Of a stretch of 64,000 bases of DNA, positions 18,832-27,444 are shown in pieces (within the stretch, counting starts at the first letter, position 1; the number at the start of each line of letters is the position of its first letter). Below the pieces are notes generated by a model. The model was not told the origin of the DNA, made no database searches, and saw only the letters and a program-made list of their open reading frames with translations. The position numbers and the translations under genes are program-made. This DNA comes from Luteimonas rhizosphaerae (GTDB lineage: Bacteria; Pseudomonadota; Gammaproteobacteria; Xanthomonadales; Xanthomonadaceae): NCBI RefSeq assembly GCF_002849595.1, contig NZ_NRQR01000005.1:117411-181410 (forward strand), given 5' to 3'.

Positions 18832-19482
18832 ATGTTGGGAATCGGAGCGTGGAAGCAGCGCCTGCCGGGCGCGCAGGACGCCCTGCCGGGGCGCGGGACG
18901 CCGTTGCCGTTGCACAACGTGCATGCGGTGCACGGTCGGCCGCTGCAGGACGACTTCGCCGGCCTGGAGCGGGTGCAGTTCGGCATGGGCTGTTTCTGGG
19001 GCGCGGAGCGCAAGTTCTGGTCGCTGCCGGGCGTGGTCACGACCGCGGTCGGCTACGCGGGCGGCGTGACGCCGAATCCGACCTATCGCGAGGTGTGTTC
19101 GGGCCAGACCGGGCATGCGGAAGTGGTGCTGGTCGTGTTCGACCCGGCGAAGATCGCGTTCGAGACGCTGCTGCAGACCTTCTGGGAAAGCCACAACCCG
19201 ACCGAGGGCATGCGCCAGGGCAACGATGTCGGCAGCCAGTACCGCTCGGCGCTGTATTGCACGACGCCGGACCAGTTCGCGCTGGCGTCGCGCAGTCGCG
19301 ACGCCTACCAGGCGACGCTGCGCGCGGCCGGCTTCCCGGACATCACCACCGAGCTGCGCGAGGACGCACCGCCGTTCTACTACGCCGAGGACGAGCACCA
19401 GCAGTACCTGCACAAGCATCCGGGCGGCTATTGCGGCTTGGGTGGAACGGGCGTCAGCTGCCCGGTGGGTGTCGCACTCTAG
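18832..19482 (+). CDS. msrA: peptide-methionine (S)-S-oxide reductase
   Basis: MsrA reduces the S epimer of methionine sulfoxide in proteins and repairs oxidative damage. The 216-residue protein has the catalytic motif [10 protein letters not shown] with nucleophilic Cys54, the GYAGG segment, [15 protein letters not shown], and a C-terminal [14 protein letters not shown] with the likely recycling cysteines. About 45 residues precede the core domain, the length seen in E. coli-type MsrA. CAGGAG lies eight bases before the ATG. Its position beside the ahpC-ahpF-oxyR group fits an oxidative-stress neighbourhood, though the genes are convergent. Confidence 0.96.
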   Translation: MLGIGAWKQRLPGAQDALPGRGTPLPLHNVHAVHGRPLQDDFAGLERVQFGMGCFWGAERKFWSLPGVVTTAVGYAGGVTPNPTYREVCSGQTGHAEVVLVVFDPAKIAFETLLQTFWESHNPTEGMRQGNDVGSQYRSALYCTTPDQFALASRSRDAYQATLRAAGFPDITTELREDAPPFYYAEDEHQQYLHKHPGGYCGLGGTGVSCPVGVAL

Positions 19483-19530
19483 GCGCCCGGCAAGGCGCGA
19501 CGCCGGGACGTCCGGCGCCGCAGCGCGACC

Positions 19531-19959
19531 TCAGCTGGCGTCGGCGGGTGCGACCGCCATTACGCGCAAGCGCAAGGTGCGGCGGTTGGCGACAGGCCAG
19601 TCGATGCGCTGGCCGACGCGGAGCCCCAGCAATGCGGTGCCGACCGGCGCGAGAATCGACACGCGTCCGGCGTCGACGTCGACGTCGGCTTCGTGCGGAT
19701 AGACCAGGCTAAAGCGGTGGTGGATGCCGCTGTCCTCGTCGACGCAGCTCACGCGGGACTGCATGCCGACGCTCTCGGAAGGCGCGCTATCGGGGAGGAC
19801 GTCGGCGCGATCGAGCTCGCGCTGCAGGGCGGCGGCGCCGGGGTGATGGCGGTAGGTATCGGACTCGAGCATGGCATCGAGACGCGCCAGGTCGTGGGCG
19901 GTGAGTTGGACCGGTGGGGCGTCCGAGGGAGGCAGGCCGCTCTGGGGTTGCGATGACAT
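19531..19959 (-). CDS. rnk: Rnk-like nucleoside diphosphate kinase regulator (GreA/GreB C-terminal domain)
   Basis: A 142-residue protein with an N-terminal helical arm (LTAHDLARLDAMLES ... AAALQRELDRADVLP) and a GreA/GreB C-terminal FKBP-like domain (VGMQSRVSCVDEDSGIHHRFSLVYPHEADVDAGRVSILAPVGTALLGLRVGQRIDW). This is the Rnk layout: Rnk binds RNA polymerase near the secondary channel but lacks the long GreA coiled coil. In E. coli, Rnk was named from effects on nucleoside diphosphate kinase. AAGGAG is correctly placed before the ATG at 19959. It follows oxyR on the same strand with 120 bases between, in which a strong hairpin separates the two. Confidence 0.86.
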   Translation of the reverse strand: MSSQPQSGLPPSDAPPVQLTAHDLARLDAMLESDTYRHHPGAAALQRELDRADVLPDSAPSESVGMQSRVSCVDEDSGIHHRFSLVYPHEADVDVDAGRVSILAPVGTALLGLRVGQRIDWPVANRRTLRLRVMAVAPADAS

Positions 19960-20035
19960 CAGTATCTCCTTGAGGTGAGGGGCGCGAAGGACGCCCACGA
20001 AAAAGGCGACGCAGTGCGCCGCCGGGTTCGATTGT

Positions 20036-20066
20036 GCCGGGATCGCGCGCGCTGCGCGATCCCGGC
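20036..20066 (-). terminator. strong hairpin after oxyR, no U-tract
   Basis: A perfect 12-base-pair stem with a 7-base loop: GCCGGGATCGCG at 20036-20047 pairs with CGCGATCCCGGC at 20055-20066. It begins 13 bases past the oxyR stop on the transcribed strand. No T-run follows on that strand, so it is not a textbook intrinsic terminator. It may protect the 3' end or assist Rho. Intrinsic termination is not shown. Confidence 0.45.
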
Positions 20067-20079
20067 CCTGCGCACCGCG

Positions 20080-20997
20080 TCAGCTGGGCAGGGGCATCCG
20101 CAGCAGGTGCGGGGGCAGGGTCTGGAACAGCTGCGCCAGCGACTGCAGGAAGTCGGCCATCGCCGAGCTGCGGCGCCAGACCATGGCGATCCGGCGACTC
20201 GGCGGCGGCGCGTCGGCGAAGCCGATCAGGGTGATGTCGGGCGACTGCGCGACCGGCGGCTGGATCGCCAGCATCGGCAGCAGGGTCACGCCGACATTGG
20301 CCGCGACCATCTGCCGGAGCGTTTCCAGGCTCGTGCCCTGGAAGCCGGACTTTTCGGAGGCGCCCGCCAGATGGCAGACGTCCAGCGCCTGGTCGCGCAG
20401 GCAGTGGCCATCCTCGAGCAGCAGCAGGCGCTGATCGGCGAGCGCGTCCAGCGTCATCGTGCGATGCGCCGCCAGTGGATGCTGGTCGGGCACGGCCAGC
20501 ACGAAGGGCTCCTCGAACAGCGGTTCGGCATGCAGCTGCTCGTCGTGCACCGGGAGCGCAAGCAGCGCGGCGTCGAGCCGCCCGTCGCGCAGGCGCGCCA
20601 GCAGCAGATCGCTCTTCTCCTCGACCAGCAGCAGTTCCAGTTGCGGGAACCGCTTGCGGATCGCCGGCACCACGTGCGGCAGCAGGTACGGACCGAGCGT
20701 CGGGAAGATCCCCAGCCGCACGACGCCGGCTTCGGGGTCCTGGCTGCGGCGCGCGACTTCCTTCATCTGTTCGACGTCGCCGACGATGCGTCGTGCGCGG
20801 TCCGCGACCAGCAGGCCGGTCGGCGTCAGCATCACCTTGCGCGGCGCGCGCTCGACCAGCGACACGCCGAGCTCGTCCTCGAGCTTGCGGATCTGGGTCG
20901 ACAGCGTCGGCTGGCTGACGAAGCACGCCGCGGCCGCGCGGCCGAAATGCCGGTGGTCGGCGAGCGCGACGAGGTATTTCAGGTCGCGCAGGTTCAT
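20080..20997 (-). CDS. oxyR: peroxide-sensing LysR regulator OxyR
   Basis: OxyR activates antioxidant genes when hydrogen peroxide forms its Cys199-Cys208 disulfide. The 305-residue protein has the LysR helix-turn-helix (MNLRDLKYLVALADHRHFGRAAAACFVSQPTLSTQIRKLE). It also has the hallmark sequence DGHCLRDQALDVC, with cysteines at exactly residues 199 and 208. GGGGAA precedes the ATG at 20997. It follows ahpF by 85 bases on the same strand, giving the order ahpC-ahpF-oxyR. A matching OxyR site lies in front of ahpC, so the regulator may be part of the operon it controls. Confidence 0.97.
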   Translation of the reverse strand: MNLRDLKYLVALADHRHFGRAAAACFVSQPTLSTQIRKLEDELGVSLVERAPRKVMLTPTGLLVADRARRIVGDVEQMKEVARRSQDPEAGVVRLGIFPTLGPYLLPHVVPAIRKRFPQLELLLVEEKSDLLLARLRDGRLDAALLALPVHDEQLHAEPLFEEPFVLAVPDQHPLAAHRTMTLDALADQRLLLLEDGHCLRDQALDVCHLAGASEKSGFQGTSLETLRQMVAANVGVTLLPMLAIQPPVAQSPDITLIGFADAPPPSRRIAMVWRRSSAMADFLQSLAQLFQTLPPHLLRMPLPS

Positions 20998-21082
20998 CGG
21001 CGACTTCCCCCGGCCCGGTAGGCACCGCCCTCCGTCCCGGGCAAGGGGCGGATGACGGCGTGCCGCCGGACCGGTCGACCGA

Positions 21083-22672
21083 TCATGCGGCTTCGGTTTC
21101 GACCACCGCCGGCGCGGGCACCGAATGGCGGATGAGGTGGTCGAAGGCGCTGAGCGCGGCGGTCGCGCCCTGGCCCATCGCGATGACGATCTGCTTGTAC
21201 GGCACCGTCGTCGCATCGCCGGCGGCGAACACGCCGGGCACCGAGGTCTGGCCACGATCGTCGACGATGATCTCGCCGCGCGGCGACAGCGCGACCACGC
21301 CCTTGAGCCATTCGGTATTGGGCAGCAGGCCGATCTGCACGAACACACCCTCCAGTTCCACACGGTGGCTGTCGCCGCCGACCCGGTCGCGGTAGACCAG
21401 CGCATTGACCTTCGCGCCGTCGCCCAGCACCTCGGTCGTCTGCGCGCTGGTCACGATGCGCACGTTCGGCAGGCTGCGCAACTTGCGCTGCAGCACTTCG
21501 TCGGCGCGCAGCTGCACGTCGAATTCGATCAGGGTGACGTGGGCGACGATGCCGGCCAGGTCGATCGCGGCTTCCACGCCGGAATTGCCGCCGCCGATCA
21601 CCGCCACGCGCTTGCCCTTGAACAGCGGGCCGTCGCAGTGCGGGCAATAGGCCACGCCCTTGTTGCGGTACTGGTCCTCGCCGGGCACGCCCATCTGGCG
21701 CCAGCGCGCGCCGGTCGACAGCACGACGGTGCGCGACGTCAGCGACGCCCCGTTCTCGAGCTGGATTCCGATCAGGCCGTCATCGCCCGCCGGCACCAGC
21801 TGCGTCGCGCGCTGCAGGTCCATGATGTCGACGTCGTATTCGCGCACGTGCTGCTCGAGCGCGGCCGCCATCTTCGGGCCTTCGGTCTCCTTGACCGAAA
21901 TGAAGTTCTCGATCGCCATCGTGTCCAGCACCTGGCCACCGAACCGCTCCGACGCCACGCCGGTGCGGATGCCCTTGCGCGCGGCGTAGATCGCCGCGGC
22001 CGCGCCGGCCGGGCCGCCACCGATCACCAGCACCTCGAACGGCTTCTTGGTCGCGATCGCCTTCGCCGCACGGTCGGCCGCGCCGGTATCGAGCTTGGCG
22101 ACGATCTGCTCCAGCGTCATGCGGCCCTGGTCGAACTTCTGCCCGTTGAGGAACACGGTCGGCACCGACATGATCTCGCGCGCCTCCACCTCCGCCTGGA
22201 ACAGCGCGCCGTCGATGGCGGTGTGGCGGATGCGCGGGTTGAGCACGGCGGCGAGGTTCAACGCCTGCACCACGTCCGGGCAGTTCTGGCAGGACAGCGA
22301 GTAGTAGGTCTCGAAGGTGTAGTCGCCATCGAGCGCGGCGACCTGTTCGATGGTTTCCTTGGCCGCCTTCGACGGGTGCCCGCCGACCTGCAGCAGTGCC
22401 AGCACCAGCGAGGTGAATTCATGGCCCATCGGCAGGCCCGCGAAGCGCACGTCGATGTCGTGGCCGGGCGAGGTCAGCGCGAACGAGGGCCTGCGCGCAT
22501 CGTCGCCGGTGGTGTCGAGGGTGATGCGGTCGCTGGCCTCGGCGATGTCGGCCAGCAGGGCGAGCAGCTCGCGCGACTTCTCGCCGTCGTCGACCGACGC
22601 GACGATGTGGATCGGGCGCACGGCGCGTTCGAGGTAGCCCTTGAGCTGGGTTTTGAGAGCGGCTTCCAACAT
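21083..22672 (-). CDS. ahpF: alkyl hydroperoxide reductase subunit F
   Basis: AhpF is the NADH-dependent flavoprotein that re-reduces AhpC. The 529-residue protein has an N-terminal tandem thioredoxin-like domain with the redox pair CQNC (Cys128, Cys131), an FAD motif [12 protein letters not shown] (216-227), the thioredoxin-reductase-type centre CPHC (Cys343, Cys346), an NAD motif [12 protein letters not shown], and the C-terminal FAD segment [15 protein letters not shown]. All redox centres are intact. It is separated from ahpC by a 186-base region full of inverted repeats, which may set a different level of AhpF from AhpC. Confidence 0.97.
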   Translation of the reverse strand: MLEAALKTQLKGYLERAVRPIHIVASVDDGEKSRELLALLADIAEASDRITLDTTGDDARRPSFALTSPGHDIDVRFAGLPMGHEFTSLVLALLQVGGHPSKAAKETIEQVAALDGDYTFETYYSLSCQNCPDVVQALNLAAVLNPRIRHTAIDGALFQAEVEAREIMSVPTVFLNGQKFDQGRMTLEQIVAKLDTGAADRAAKAIATKKPFEVLVIGGGPAGAAAAIYAARKGIRTGVASERFGGQVLDTMAIENFISVKETEGPKMAAALEQHVREYDVDIMDLQRATQLVPAGDDGLIGIQLENGASLTSRTVVLSTGARWRQMGVPGEDQYRNKGVAYCPHCDGPLFKGKRVAVIGGGNSGVEAAIDLAGIVAHVTLIEFDVQLRADEVLQRKLRSLPNVRIVTSAQTTEVLGDGAKVNALVYRDRVGGDSHRVELEGVFVQIGLLPNTEWLKGVVALSPRGEIIVDDRGQTSVPGVFAAGDATTVPYKQIVIAMGQGATAALSAFDHLIRHSVPAPAVVETEAA

Positions 22673-22744
22673 GGCGAACTCCGGACGTCAGGGTTGAGTC
22701 GCCCGTGACGCATCGTGAGACGACGCATCCGGACAGGGGGGAGA

Positions 22745-22842
22745 GGGGTGAACCGCAGACGGCAACGGACTGCCGGCTCCGGTTCACCCCCATCCGCGTA
22801 CAGCGGGATGGGGGCGGATGCGGCCGCGATCCAGGGATCGCG
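22745..22842 (-). promoter_or_regulatory. cluster of competing hairpins between ahpC and ahpF
   Basis: Three inverted repeats lie in the ahpC-ahpF leader. (1) GGGGTGAACCG 22745-22755 with CGGTTCACCCC 22780-22790: perfect 11 bp, 24-base loop. (2) CCCCATCC 22788-22795 with GGATGGGG 22806-22813: perfect 8 bp. (3) CGCGATCC 22825-22832 with GGATCGCG 22835-22842: perfect 8 bp. The first two share bases 22788-22790, so they compete at their ends. No U-tract follows on the transcribed strand. Likely roles are RNA processing, stabilisation or partial attenuation, giving more ahpC than ahpF message. Confidence 0.5.
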
Positions 22843-22858
22843 ACCACGGTGTCGCGGA

Positions 22859-23422
22859 TCAGATCTTGCCGACGAGGTCGAGCGACGGGGCAAGGGTCTT
22901 CTCGCCTTCCTTCCACTTGGCCGGGCAGACCTCGTTCGGGTTGGCGGCGACGTACTGCGCGGCCTTGAGCTTGCGCAGGGTCTCGGTGACGTCACGGGCG
23001 ATCGCGTTGTCGTGGATCTCGACGGTCTTGATCACGCCTTCGGGATTGATGACGAAGGTGCCGCGCAGCGCCAGACCTTCTTCGGCGATGTGTACACCGA
23101 ACGCGTTGGTCAGCTGGTGGGTCGGATCGCCGACCAGCGGGAACTGCGCCTTGCCGACGGCCGGCGAGGTCTCGTGCCACACCTTGTGCGAGAAGTGCGT
23201 GTCGGTGGTGACGATGTAGACCTCGGCGCCGATCTTCTGGAACTCGGCGTAGTTGTCGGCTGCGTCCTCGACTTCGGTCGGGCAATTGAAGGTGAAGGCG
23301 GCGGGCATGAAGATCAGGACCGACCACTTGCCCTTCAGGCTCTCGTTGCTGACTTCGATGAACTCGCCGTTCTGGAATGCGGTGGTCTTGAACGGCTGCA
23401 CTTCGGTGTTGATGAGGGACAT
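22859..23422 (-). CDS. ahpC: alkyl hydroperoxide reductase peroxiredoxin AhpC
   Basis: AhpC is a typical 2-Cys peroxiredoxin that reduces peroxides and peroxynitrite and is recycled by AhpF. At 187 residues it has the peroxidatic Cys47 in FTFNCPTE, the catalytic Thr/Arg environment, and the resolving Cys166 in NEVCPAKWKEG. Length and residues match E. coli AhpC (Cys46/Cys165). It is the first gene of ahpC-ahpF-oxyR and has its own promoter and OxyR box at 23489-23554, with a leader of roughly 60 bases. Confidence 0.98.
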   Translation of the reverse strand: MSLINTEVQPFKTTAFQNGEFIEVSNESLKGKWSVLIFMPAAFTFNCPTEVEDAADNYAEFQKIGAEVYIVTTDTHFSHKVWHETSPAVGKAQFPLVGDPTHQLTNAFGVHIAEEGLALRGTFVINPEGVIKTVEIHDNAIARDVTETLRKLKAAQYVAANPNEVCPAKWKEGEKTLAPSLDLVGKI

Positions 23423-23488
23423 GAAAACTCCTGGACATGACGGGAACGGTCGAGGGGGACCGCCGGGCCGGGTGATCGGCTGAGGACG

Positions 23489-23554
23489 AGATTAGGCCGG
23501 ATCTATCGATATGTAAAATTGATAAGAAGAATTCTATCGATAGGTTCAGGCTAT
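23489..23554 (-). promoter_or_regulatory. ahpC promoter with abutting OxyR box
   Basis: On the ahpC strand there is a -35 TTTACA (23517-23512), a 17-base spacer and a weak -10 TAATCT (23494-23489), in an AT-rich island of an otherwise GC-rich region. Immediately upstream, with no gap, is an OxyR-type tetrad ATAG-N7-CTAT-N7-ATTC-N7-CAAT (23554-23518). The outer two quarter-sites match the consensus exactly; the two nearest the -35 match partly. OxyR directly against the -35 is the usual activator arrangement. Confidence 0.72.
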
Positions 23555-23570
23555 CAAACCGAATGATCTA

Positions 23571-23733
23571 GGGCCGCGAAACCGGTTTCAGGGCGGTCTT
23601 GCAAAGCCTGCTGCGCTGCAGCAATATCGGGTGCAAGGGAGGACGCTGGCGGTTCGCGACGTCCTCCACGCGGCCCAGGCCGCGACCGGGTTCCGTGTCC
23701 GTACCTCCCTCCCACACGTGTCACGGAATTTTT
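23571..23733 (+). ncRNA. candidate structured small RNA divergent from ahpC
   Basis: The 331 bases between ahpC and the esterase gene hold no convincing ORF, but the + strand is highly structured. There is a 12-base palindrome GAAACCGGTTTC (23578-23589). A perfect 8-bp stem pairs GGAGGACG 23638-23645 with CGTCCTCC 23660-23667. A terminator-like stem pairs TTCCGTG 23691-23697 with CACGGAA 23722-23728, with a C-rich loop (CCTCCCTCCC at 23704-23713), and is followed directly by TTTTT. C-rich loops that can pair with ribosome-binding sites are a known feature of xanthomonad small RNAs. The 5' end and promoter are not defined, and the feature is inferred from structure alone. Confidence 0.42.
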
Positions 23734-23760
23734 GAAGGCGGCTTCGGCCGCCTTCATTTT
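23734..23760 (+). terminator. intrinsic terminator, rightward
   Basis: A perfect 9-bp stem GAAGGCGGC / GCCGCCTTC with a stable TTCG tetraloop, followed by ATTTT on the + strand. The U-tract is on the + strand only, so it terminates rightward transcription, although no + strand protein gene lies upstream. It sits immediately after the T-run of the preceding hairpin, forming a tandem terminator, and overlaps the stop of the esterase gene on the other strand. Confidence 0.72.
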
Positions 23761-24623
23761 GTCTGCGGTTCCGGTTCGGTCGCGGCAGGGTCCGCGCCGA
23801 CGAATCCGAGGACCGCGGGCAGCACGGCCGGCGCACGCGCGGGGTCGTAGAACGCGGCTGCGGTGATGAAGTGGTTGCCGTCCGGCAGGCGCAGCAGGTT
23901 GGATGCAATGCCGTTGCGACGCAGGGCAGCGTCCAGATCGACGCTGTTGCGCACGCCCACGGTCCGGTCCGCATCGCCGTGGATCAGCAGGAACGGCGGC
24001 TCGTCGCCATCGACGAACCGCAGCGCCATCGCGTCCGGCCATTGCTGGCGCGGGCCGAAGATCGCCTCCAGCTCGCCGCTGATGACGAAATCGTAGGGGC
24101 CCGACAGGCCGACCACGCCCGCGAGGTCGGTCGGCGCCATCCCGATCTCCCGCAGGTAACGCGGATCGGTCGCCAACAACGCGGCGATCTGCGCCCCGGC
24201 CGAATGCCCGGCCAGGAAGATGCGCTGCGGATCACCGCCATGGGTCGCGACGTGATCGCGTGTCCAGCGCACCGCGCCTGCCGCGTCGCCCATGAACGCC
24301 GGGAATCCGGCCGCAGGCCAGGTGCGGTAGTCGGCGACGACGGCGACGACACCATGCTTGGCCAGCTGGCTGCCGACGAAGCGGTACTGGCCGCGGGTGC
24401 CGTGCTGCCAGGCGCCGCCGTAGAAGAACACCACGACCGGCGCATCCGCCGCGGGTGCCTGCGGACGGTAGACATCGAGCGACAGCTGACGCGCCGGGTC
24501 GTAAACGGCGGTCGCGTCGGGCTGCGATGAATTGCGGTTGACGACGCCGAAGAAGGCGCTCTGGCAACCGGAGACGAGCAGCGCCAGCAGGGTGGCGAAG
24601 AGCAGGCGGAGAGAACGGCGCAT
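23754..24623 (-). CDS. lipoprotein alpha/beta-hydrolase (carboxylesterase type)
   Basis: A 289-residue predicted lipoprotein: signal [22 protein letters not shown] with lipobox LVSGC. The alpha/beta-hydrolase domain follows, resembling hormone-sensitive-lipase/BD-FAE esterases. It has an oxyanion-hole segment [12 protein letters not shown], a nucleophile elbow GHSAGAQIA, a likely acid Asp in [11 protein letters not shown] and a likely catalytic His in DGNHFITAA. The substrate is not readable; short acyl esters or feruloyl-type esters are possible. I chose the Met at 24623 because it starts the signal peptide directly. It is divergent from prmC. Confidence 0.85.
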   Translation of the reverse strand: MRRSLRLLFATLLALLVSGCQSAFFGVVNRNSSQPDATAVYDPARQLSLDVYRPQAPAADAPVVVFFYGGAWQHGTRGQYRFVGSQLAKHGVVAVVADYRTWPAAGFPAFMGDAAGAVRWTRDHVATHGGDPQRIFLAGHSAGAQIAALLATDPRYLREIGMAPTDLAGVVGLSGPYDFVISGELEAIFGPRQQWPDAMALRFVDGDEPPFLLIHGDADRTVGVRNSVDLDAALRRNGIASNLLRLPDGNHFITAAAFYDPARAPAVLPAVLGFVGADPAATEPEPQTK

Positions 24624-24685
24624 GGGAAGCTCGCGTGGACGGGGAGGCACCATGCCGCGCACGGGCGCGGCTACGATGTGAAGTC

Positions 24686-25552
24686 ATGGATACGTCGCCC
24701 CCCCCTTCGCTGGATGCGCTGCTGCGCGACGCCGGCACCCGGATCGATCCCGTTGACGCCCGCTGGCTGCTCGCGCATGCCGCGGGCGAAGGCCAGAGCT
24801 GGGTGTTCGCACACGCCGGCGATGCCGCATCGCCGACACTGGCGGCGCGGTTCCGTGCACTGGTCGAACGCCGCGTCGCCGGCGAACCGGTAGCCTATCT
24901 GACCGGCCGCCGCGGGTTCTGGTCGCTGGACCTCGCGGTCTCCGCCGACACGCTGATCCCGCGCCCCGAAACCGAACGGCTGGTCGAGCTGGTGCTGGCG
25001 CGCCTGCCGCGCGCACCGGGCGTCCGGTTCGCGGATCTCGGCACGGGCAGCGGCGCGATCGCACTGGCCGTCGCGCACGAGCGACGCGACGTCGCCGTCG
25101 TCGCGACCGATGCCAGCGCCGGCGCCCTCGACGTCGCCCGTACCAACGCGCAGGCCAACGATCTGGCGCATGTGGTGTTCCGTGCCGGCGACTGGTTCGC
25201 GCCGCTCGCCGGTGAACGCTTCGACGTCATCGCCAGCAATCCGCCCTACATCGCCGACGACGACGCGCACCTGCAGCAGGGCGATCTGCGCTTCGAACCG
25301 CCTTCGGCGCTGGCGTCGGGCGCCGATGGGCTCGATGCGATCCGCGTGCTCGTCGCCGGCGCGCCGGCGCATCTGACCCCTGGCGGCTGGCTGCTGCTCG
25401 AACACGGTTTCGCGCAGGGCGAGGCGATCCGCGCGCTGCTGCGTGCGCACGGTTTCGACGCGGTGGACACCGCACGCGATCTCGCGCAGCACGAGCGCGT
25501 CACCCTCGGTCGGATCTCTGCCGCGTCGGATGGGGCCTCGAAACCGGGCTGA
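24686..25552 (+). CDS. prmC: peptide chain release factor N5-glutamine methyltransferase
   Basis: PrmC (HemK) methylates the glutamine of the GGQ motif of release factors. PrfA, a substrate, is encoded at 52657-53739. The 288-residue protein has an N-terminal helical bundle, the family sequence [30 protein letters not shown], the SAM motif [16 protein letters not shown], and the catalytic NPPY in [12 protein letters not shown]. Residue order and length are standard. The usual E. coli prfA-prmC pairing is broken here, since the two genes are about 28 kb apart. Confidence 0.95.
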   Translation: MDTSPPPSLDALLRDAGTRIDPVDARWLLAHAAGEGQSWVFAHAGDAASPTLAARFRALVERRVAGEPVAYLTGRRGFWSLDLAVSADTLIPRPETERLVELVLARLPRAPGVRFADLGTGSGAIALAVAHERRDVAVVATDASAGALDVARTNAQANDLAHVVFRAGDWFAPLAGERFDVIASNPPYIADDDAHLQQGDLRFEPPSALASGADGLDAIRVLVAGAPAHLTPGGWLLLEHGFAQGEAIRALLRAHGFDAVDTARDLAQHERVTLGRISAASDGASKPG

Positions 25553-25588
25553 TAGAATGCCGCCTCGTCACTGACCGGATTCACGTGC

Positions 25589-26530
25589 ATGCGACAGCTC
25601 TACCCTGCCATCGAACCCTTCGACACCGGGATGCTCGCCGTCGACGGTCGCCACACGCTCTACTACGAGCAGAGCGGCAATCCGAAGGGCAAGCCGGTGG
25701 TGCTGCTGCACGGTGGCCCGGGCGGCGGGTGCAGCCCGAAGATGCGCTGCTTCCACGACCCGTCCAAGTACCGGATCGTGCTGTTCGACCAGCGCGGCGC
25801 CGGCCGCTCCACGCCGCATGCCGATCTCGTCGACAACACCACCTGGGATCTGGTCGCCGACATCGAGACCCTGCGCGAGCATCTCGGCATCGAGCAGTGG
25901 CAGGTGTTCGGCGGCTCCTGGGGATCGACGCTGGCGCTGGCTTACGCGCAGACCCACGCGCGCCGCGTGACCGAACTGGTGCTCCGCGGCATCTTCATGC
26001 TGCGCCGCTGGGAGCTGGAATGGTTCTACCAGGACGGCGCGTCGCGGCTGTTCCCGGAAGCCTGGCAGCACTACGTCGCGGCGATTCCCGACGCCGAGCG
26101 CGGCGACCTGATCGCCGCCTTCCACGCGCGCCTGACCAGCGACGACGAAGCGACGCGGCTGGCCGCTGCGCGCGCCTGGAGCGTGTGGGAGGGCGCGACG
26201 AGCTTCCTGCACGTCGACGCCGATTTCGCCGACAGCCACGCCGATGCGCAATTCGCGCTCGCCTTCGCGCGGATCGAGAACCACTACTTCGTCAATGGCG
26301 GCTTCTTCGAAGTCGACGACCAGCTGCTGCGCGATGCCTATCGCATCGTCGACATTCCCGGCGTCATCGTCCACGGCCGCTACGACGTGGTGTGCCCGGT
26401 GCAGAACGCGTGGGACCTGCACCAGGCCTGGCCGAAGGCGCAGCTGGTGATCACGCCGGCTTCGGGCCACTCCGCATTCGAGGCGGAAAACATCGACGCG
26501 CTGGTGCGCGCCACCGACGCGTTCGCCTGA
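25589..26530 (+). CDS. pip: proline iminopeptidase
   Basis: Removes N-terminal proline from peptides. The 313-residue alpha/beta-hydrolase of the S33 family has HGGPGGGCSPKMRCFHDP, FDQRGAGRSTPHADLVDNTTWDLVADIE, the nucleophile elbow GGSWGST, and a late ASGHSAFEAEN carrying the catalytic His. These are all strong Pip signatures; the enzyme is cytoplasmic with no signal peptide. It starts 36 bases after prmC and may be cotranscribed with it and with the small PhnA-domain gene. Confidence 0.96.
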   Translation: MRQLYPAIEPFDTGMLAVDGRHTLYYEQSGNPKGKPVVLLHGGPGGGCSPKMRCFHDPSKYRIVLFDQRGAGRSTPHADLVDNTTWDLVADIETLREHLGIEQWQVFGGSWGSTLALAYAQTHARRVTELVLRGIFMLRRWELEWFYQDGASRLFPEAWQHYVAAIPDAERGDLIAAFHARLTSDDEATRLAAARAWSVWEGATSFLHVDADFADSHADAQFALAFARIENHYFVNGGFFEVDDQLLRDAYRIVDIPGVIVHGRYDVVCPVQNAWDLHQAWPKAQLVITPASGHSAFEAENIDALVRATDAFA

Positions 26531-26549
26531 GTGCGACGAAGGACGACCC

Positions 26550-26780
26550 ATGAGCGACGACGACACCCTCGTGGTCAAGGACAGCAACGGCGCCGTGCTC
26601 GCGGACGGTGACGCGGTCACGCTGATCAAGGACCTGAAAGTCAAAGGCACCAGCGTGACCCTCAAGCGCGGCACCCTGGTCCGCAACATCCGCCTGACCG
26701 ACGATGCCGGCCTGATCGAGTGCAATGTCGACAAGGTCAAGGGTCTGGTGCTGCGGACCGAGTTCCTGAAGAAGGCCTAG
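26550..26780 (+). CDS. PhnA-domain (YjdM-like) small protein, zinc ribbon absent
   Basis: A 76-residue protein consisting of the PhnA/YjdM C-terminal domain only: LVVKDSNGAVLADGDAVTLIKDLKVKGTSVTLKRGTLVRNIRL and the terminal KVKGLVLRTEFLKKA. E. coli YjdM (about 111 residues) carries an additional N-terminal zinc ribbon that is missing here. Despite the name, the family has no proven phosphonate role. It lies 19 bases after pip on the same strand. Confidence 0.88.
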   Translation: MSDDDTLVVKDSNGAVLADGDAVTLIKDLKVKGTSVTLKRGTLVRNIRLTDDAGLIECNVDKVKGLVLRTEFLKKA

Positions 26781-26835
26781 CGGTCCGGCGTCGTCGCGCT
26801 GCAGGCGCGTACGGGCGCGCGACGGAGGCGTGGAA

Positions 26836-27396
26836 TCAGCCCGCCGGCGATCCGTCCGGATTGTGGTCGACCATCCACAGCCCGGCCCACAGTTTCAGGT
26901 CGAGCTCGTAGCCCTCCGCGTGCTTGCGCATCAACCACGCGGGCGCGTCGCGGCGCGGCACCGCGTGGACCGTGATGTTCTCGTCGCCGACACCGCCACC
27001 GGTGCCCACGCGGGTCAGATCCAGCGCGCGGGCGAACGCGATGCGTTCGTTGCTCATGCCCGACGACGTCGGTCCGATCAGCAGCACGTCGACGCGGCCG
27101 GGCGACCAGCCGGTTTCCTCGATCAGCTCGCGCCGCGCGGCGTCTTCGAGCGAGTCCTCGTCGTGATCGTCGCCGACCAGGCCGGCGGGCATCTCGATGG
27201 TCTTCGCCCCCAGCGGCACCCGGAACTGCTCGACGAACAGCACCTCGTCGTCCGGCGTCACCGCGATGACGAGCACCGCCAGACCGTCGCGGCCGTGGGT
27301 GCGCTCGCACGACTCCCATTTGCCACGGCGCACCAGCCGCAGCCAGTCACCCTGATGCAGGATCTCGGCATCCTGCGCATTGTCGGAATTGGTCAT
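26836..27396 (-). CDS. Nudix hydrolase, ADP-sugar/NADH pyrophosphatase type
   Basis: A 186-residue Nudix enzyme. The signature runs from Gly75 through AARRELIEETGW (86-97). The REUxEExG core is complete, but the first Glu of the consensus (GX5E) is Asp81. The MPAGLVGD segment before the box and VEQFRVPLGAKTIE are typical of the ADP-ribose/ADP-sugar pyrophosphatase branch (NudE/NudF-like). The exact substrate is uncertain. It is a single gene read toward the PhnA-domain gene. Confidence 0.85.
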   Translation of the reverse strand: MTNSDNAQDAEILHQGDWLRLVRRGKWESCERTHGRDGLAVLVIAVTPDDEVLFVEQFRVPLGAKTIEMPAGLVGDDHDEDSLEDAARRELIEETGWSPGRVDVLLIGPTSSGMSNERIAFARALDLTRVGTGGGVGDENITVHAVPRRDAPAWLMRKHAEGYELDLKLWAGLWMVDHNPDGSPAG

Positions 27397-27444
27397 GCCG
27401 CGATGCTAACGCCGGTGCGTGACGAATGCGGCGACGACGCGGCC

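Noticed and set aside
23588..23738. Small ORFs in the ahpC-esterase gap, including a minus-strand frame that begins inside the terminator hairpin
   Set aside because: They run through perfect hairpins, have no ribosome-binding site and no recognisable sequence; an RNA explanation fits better.
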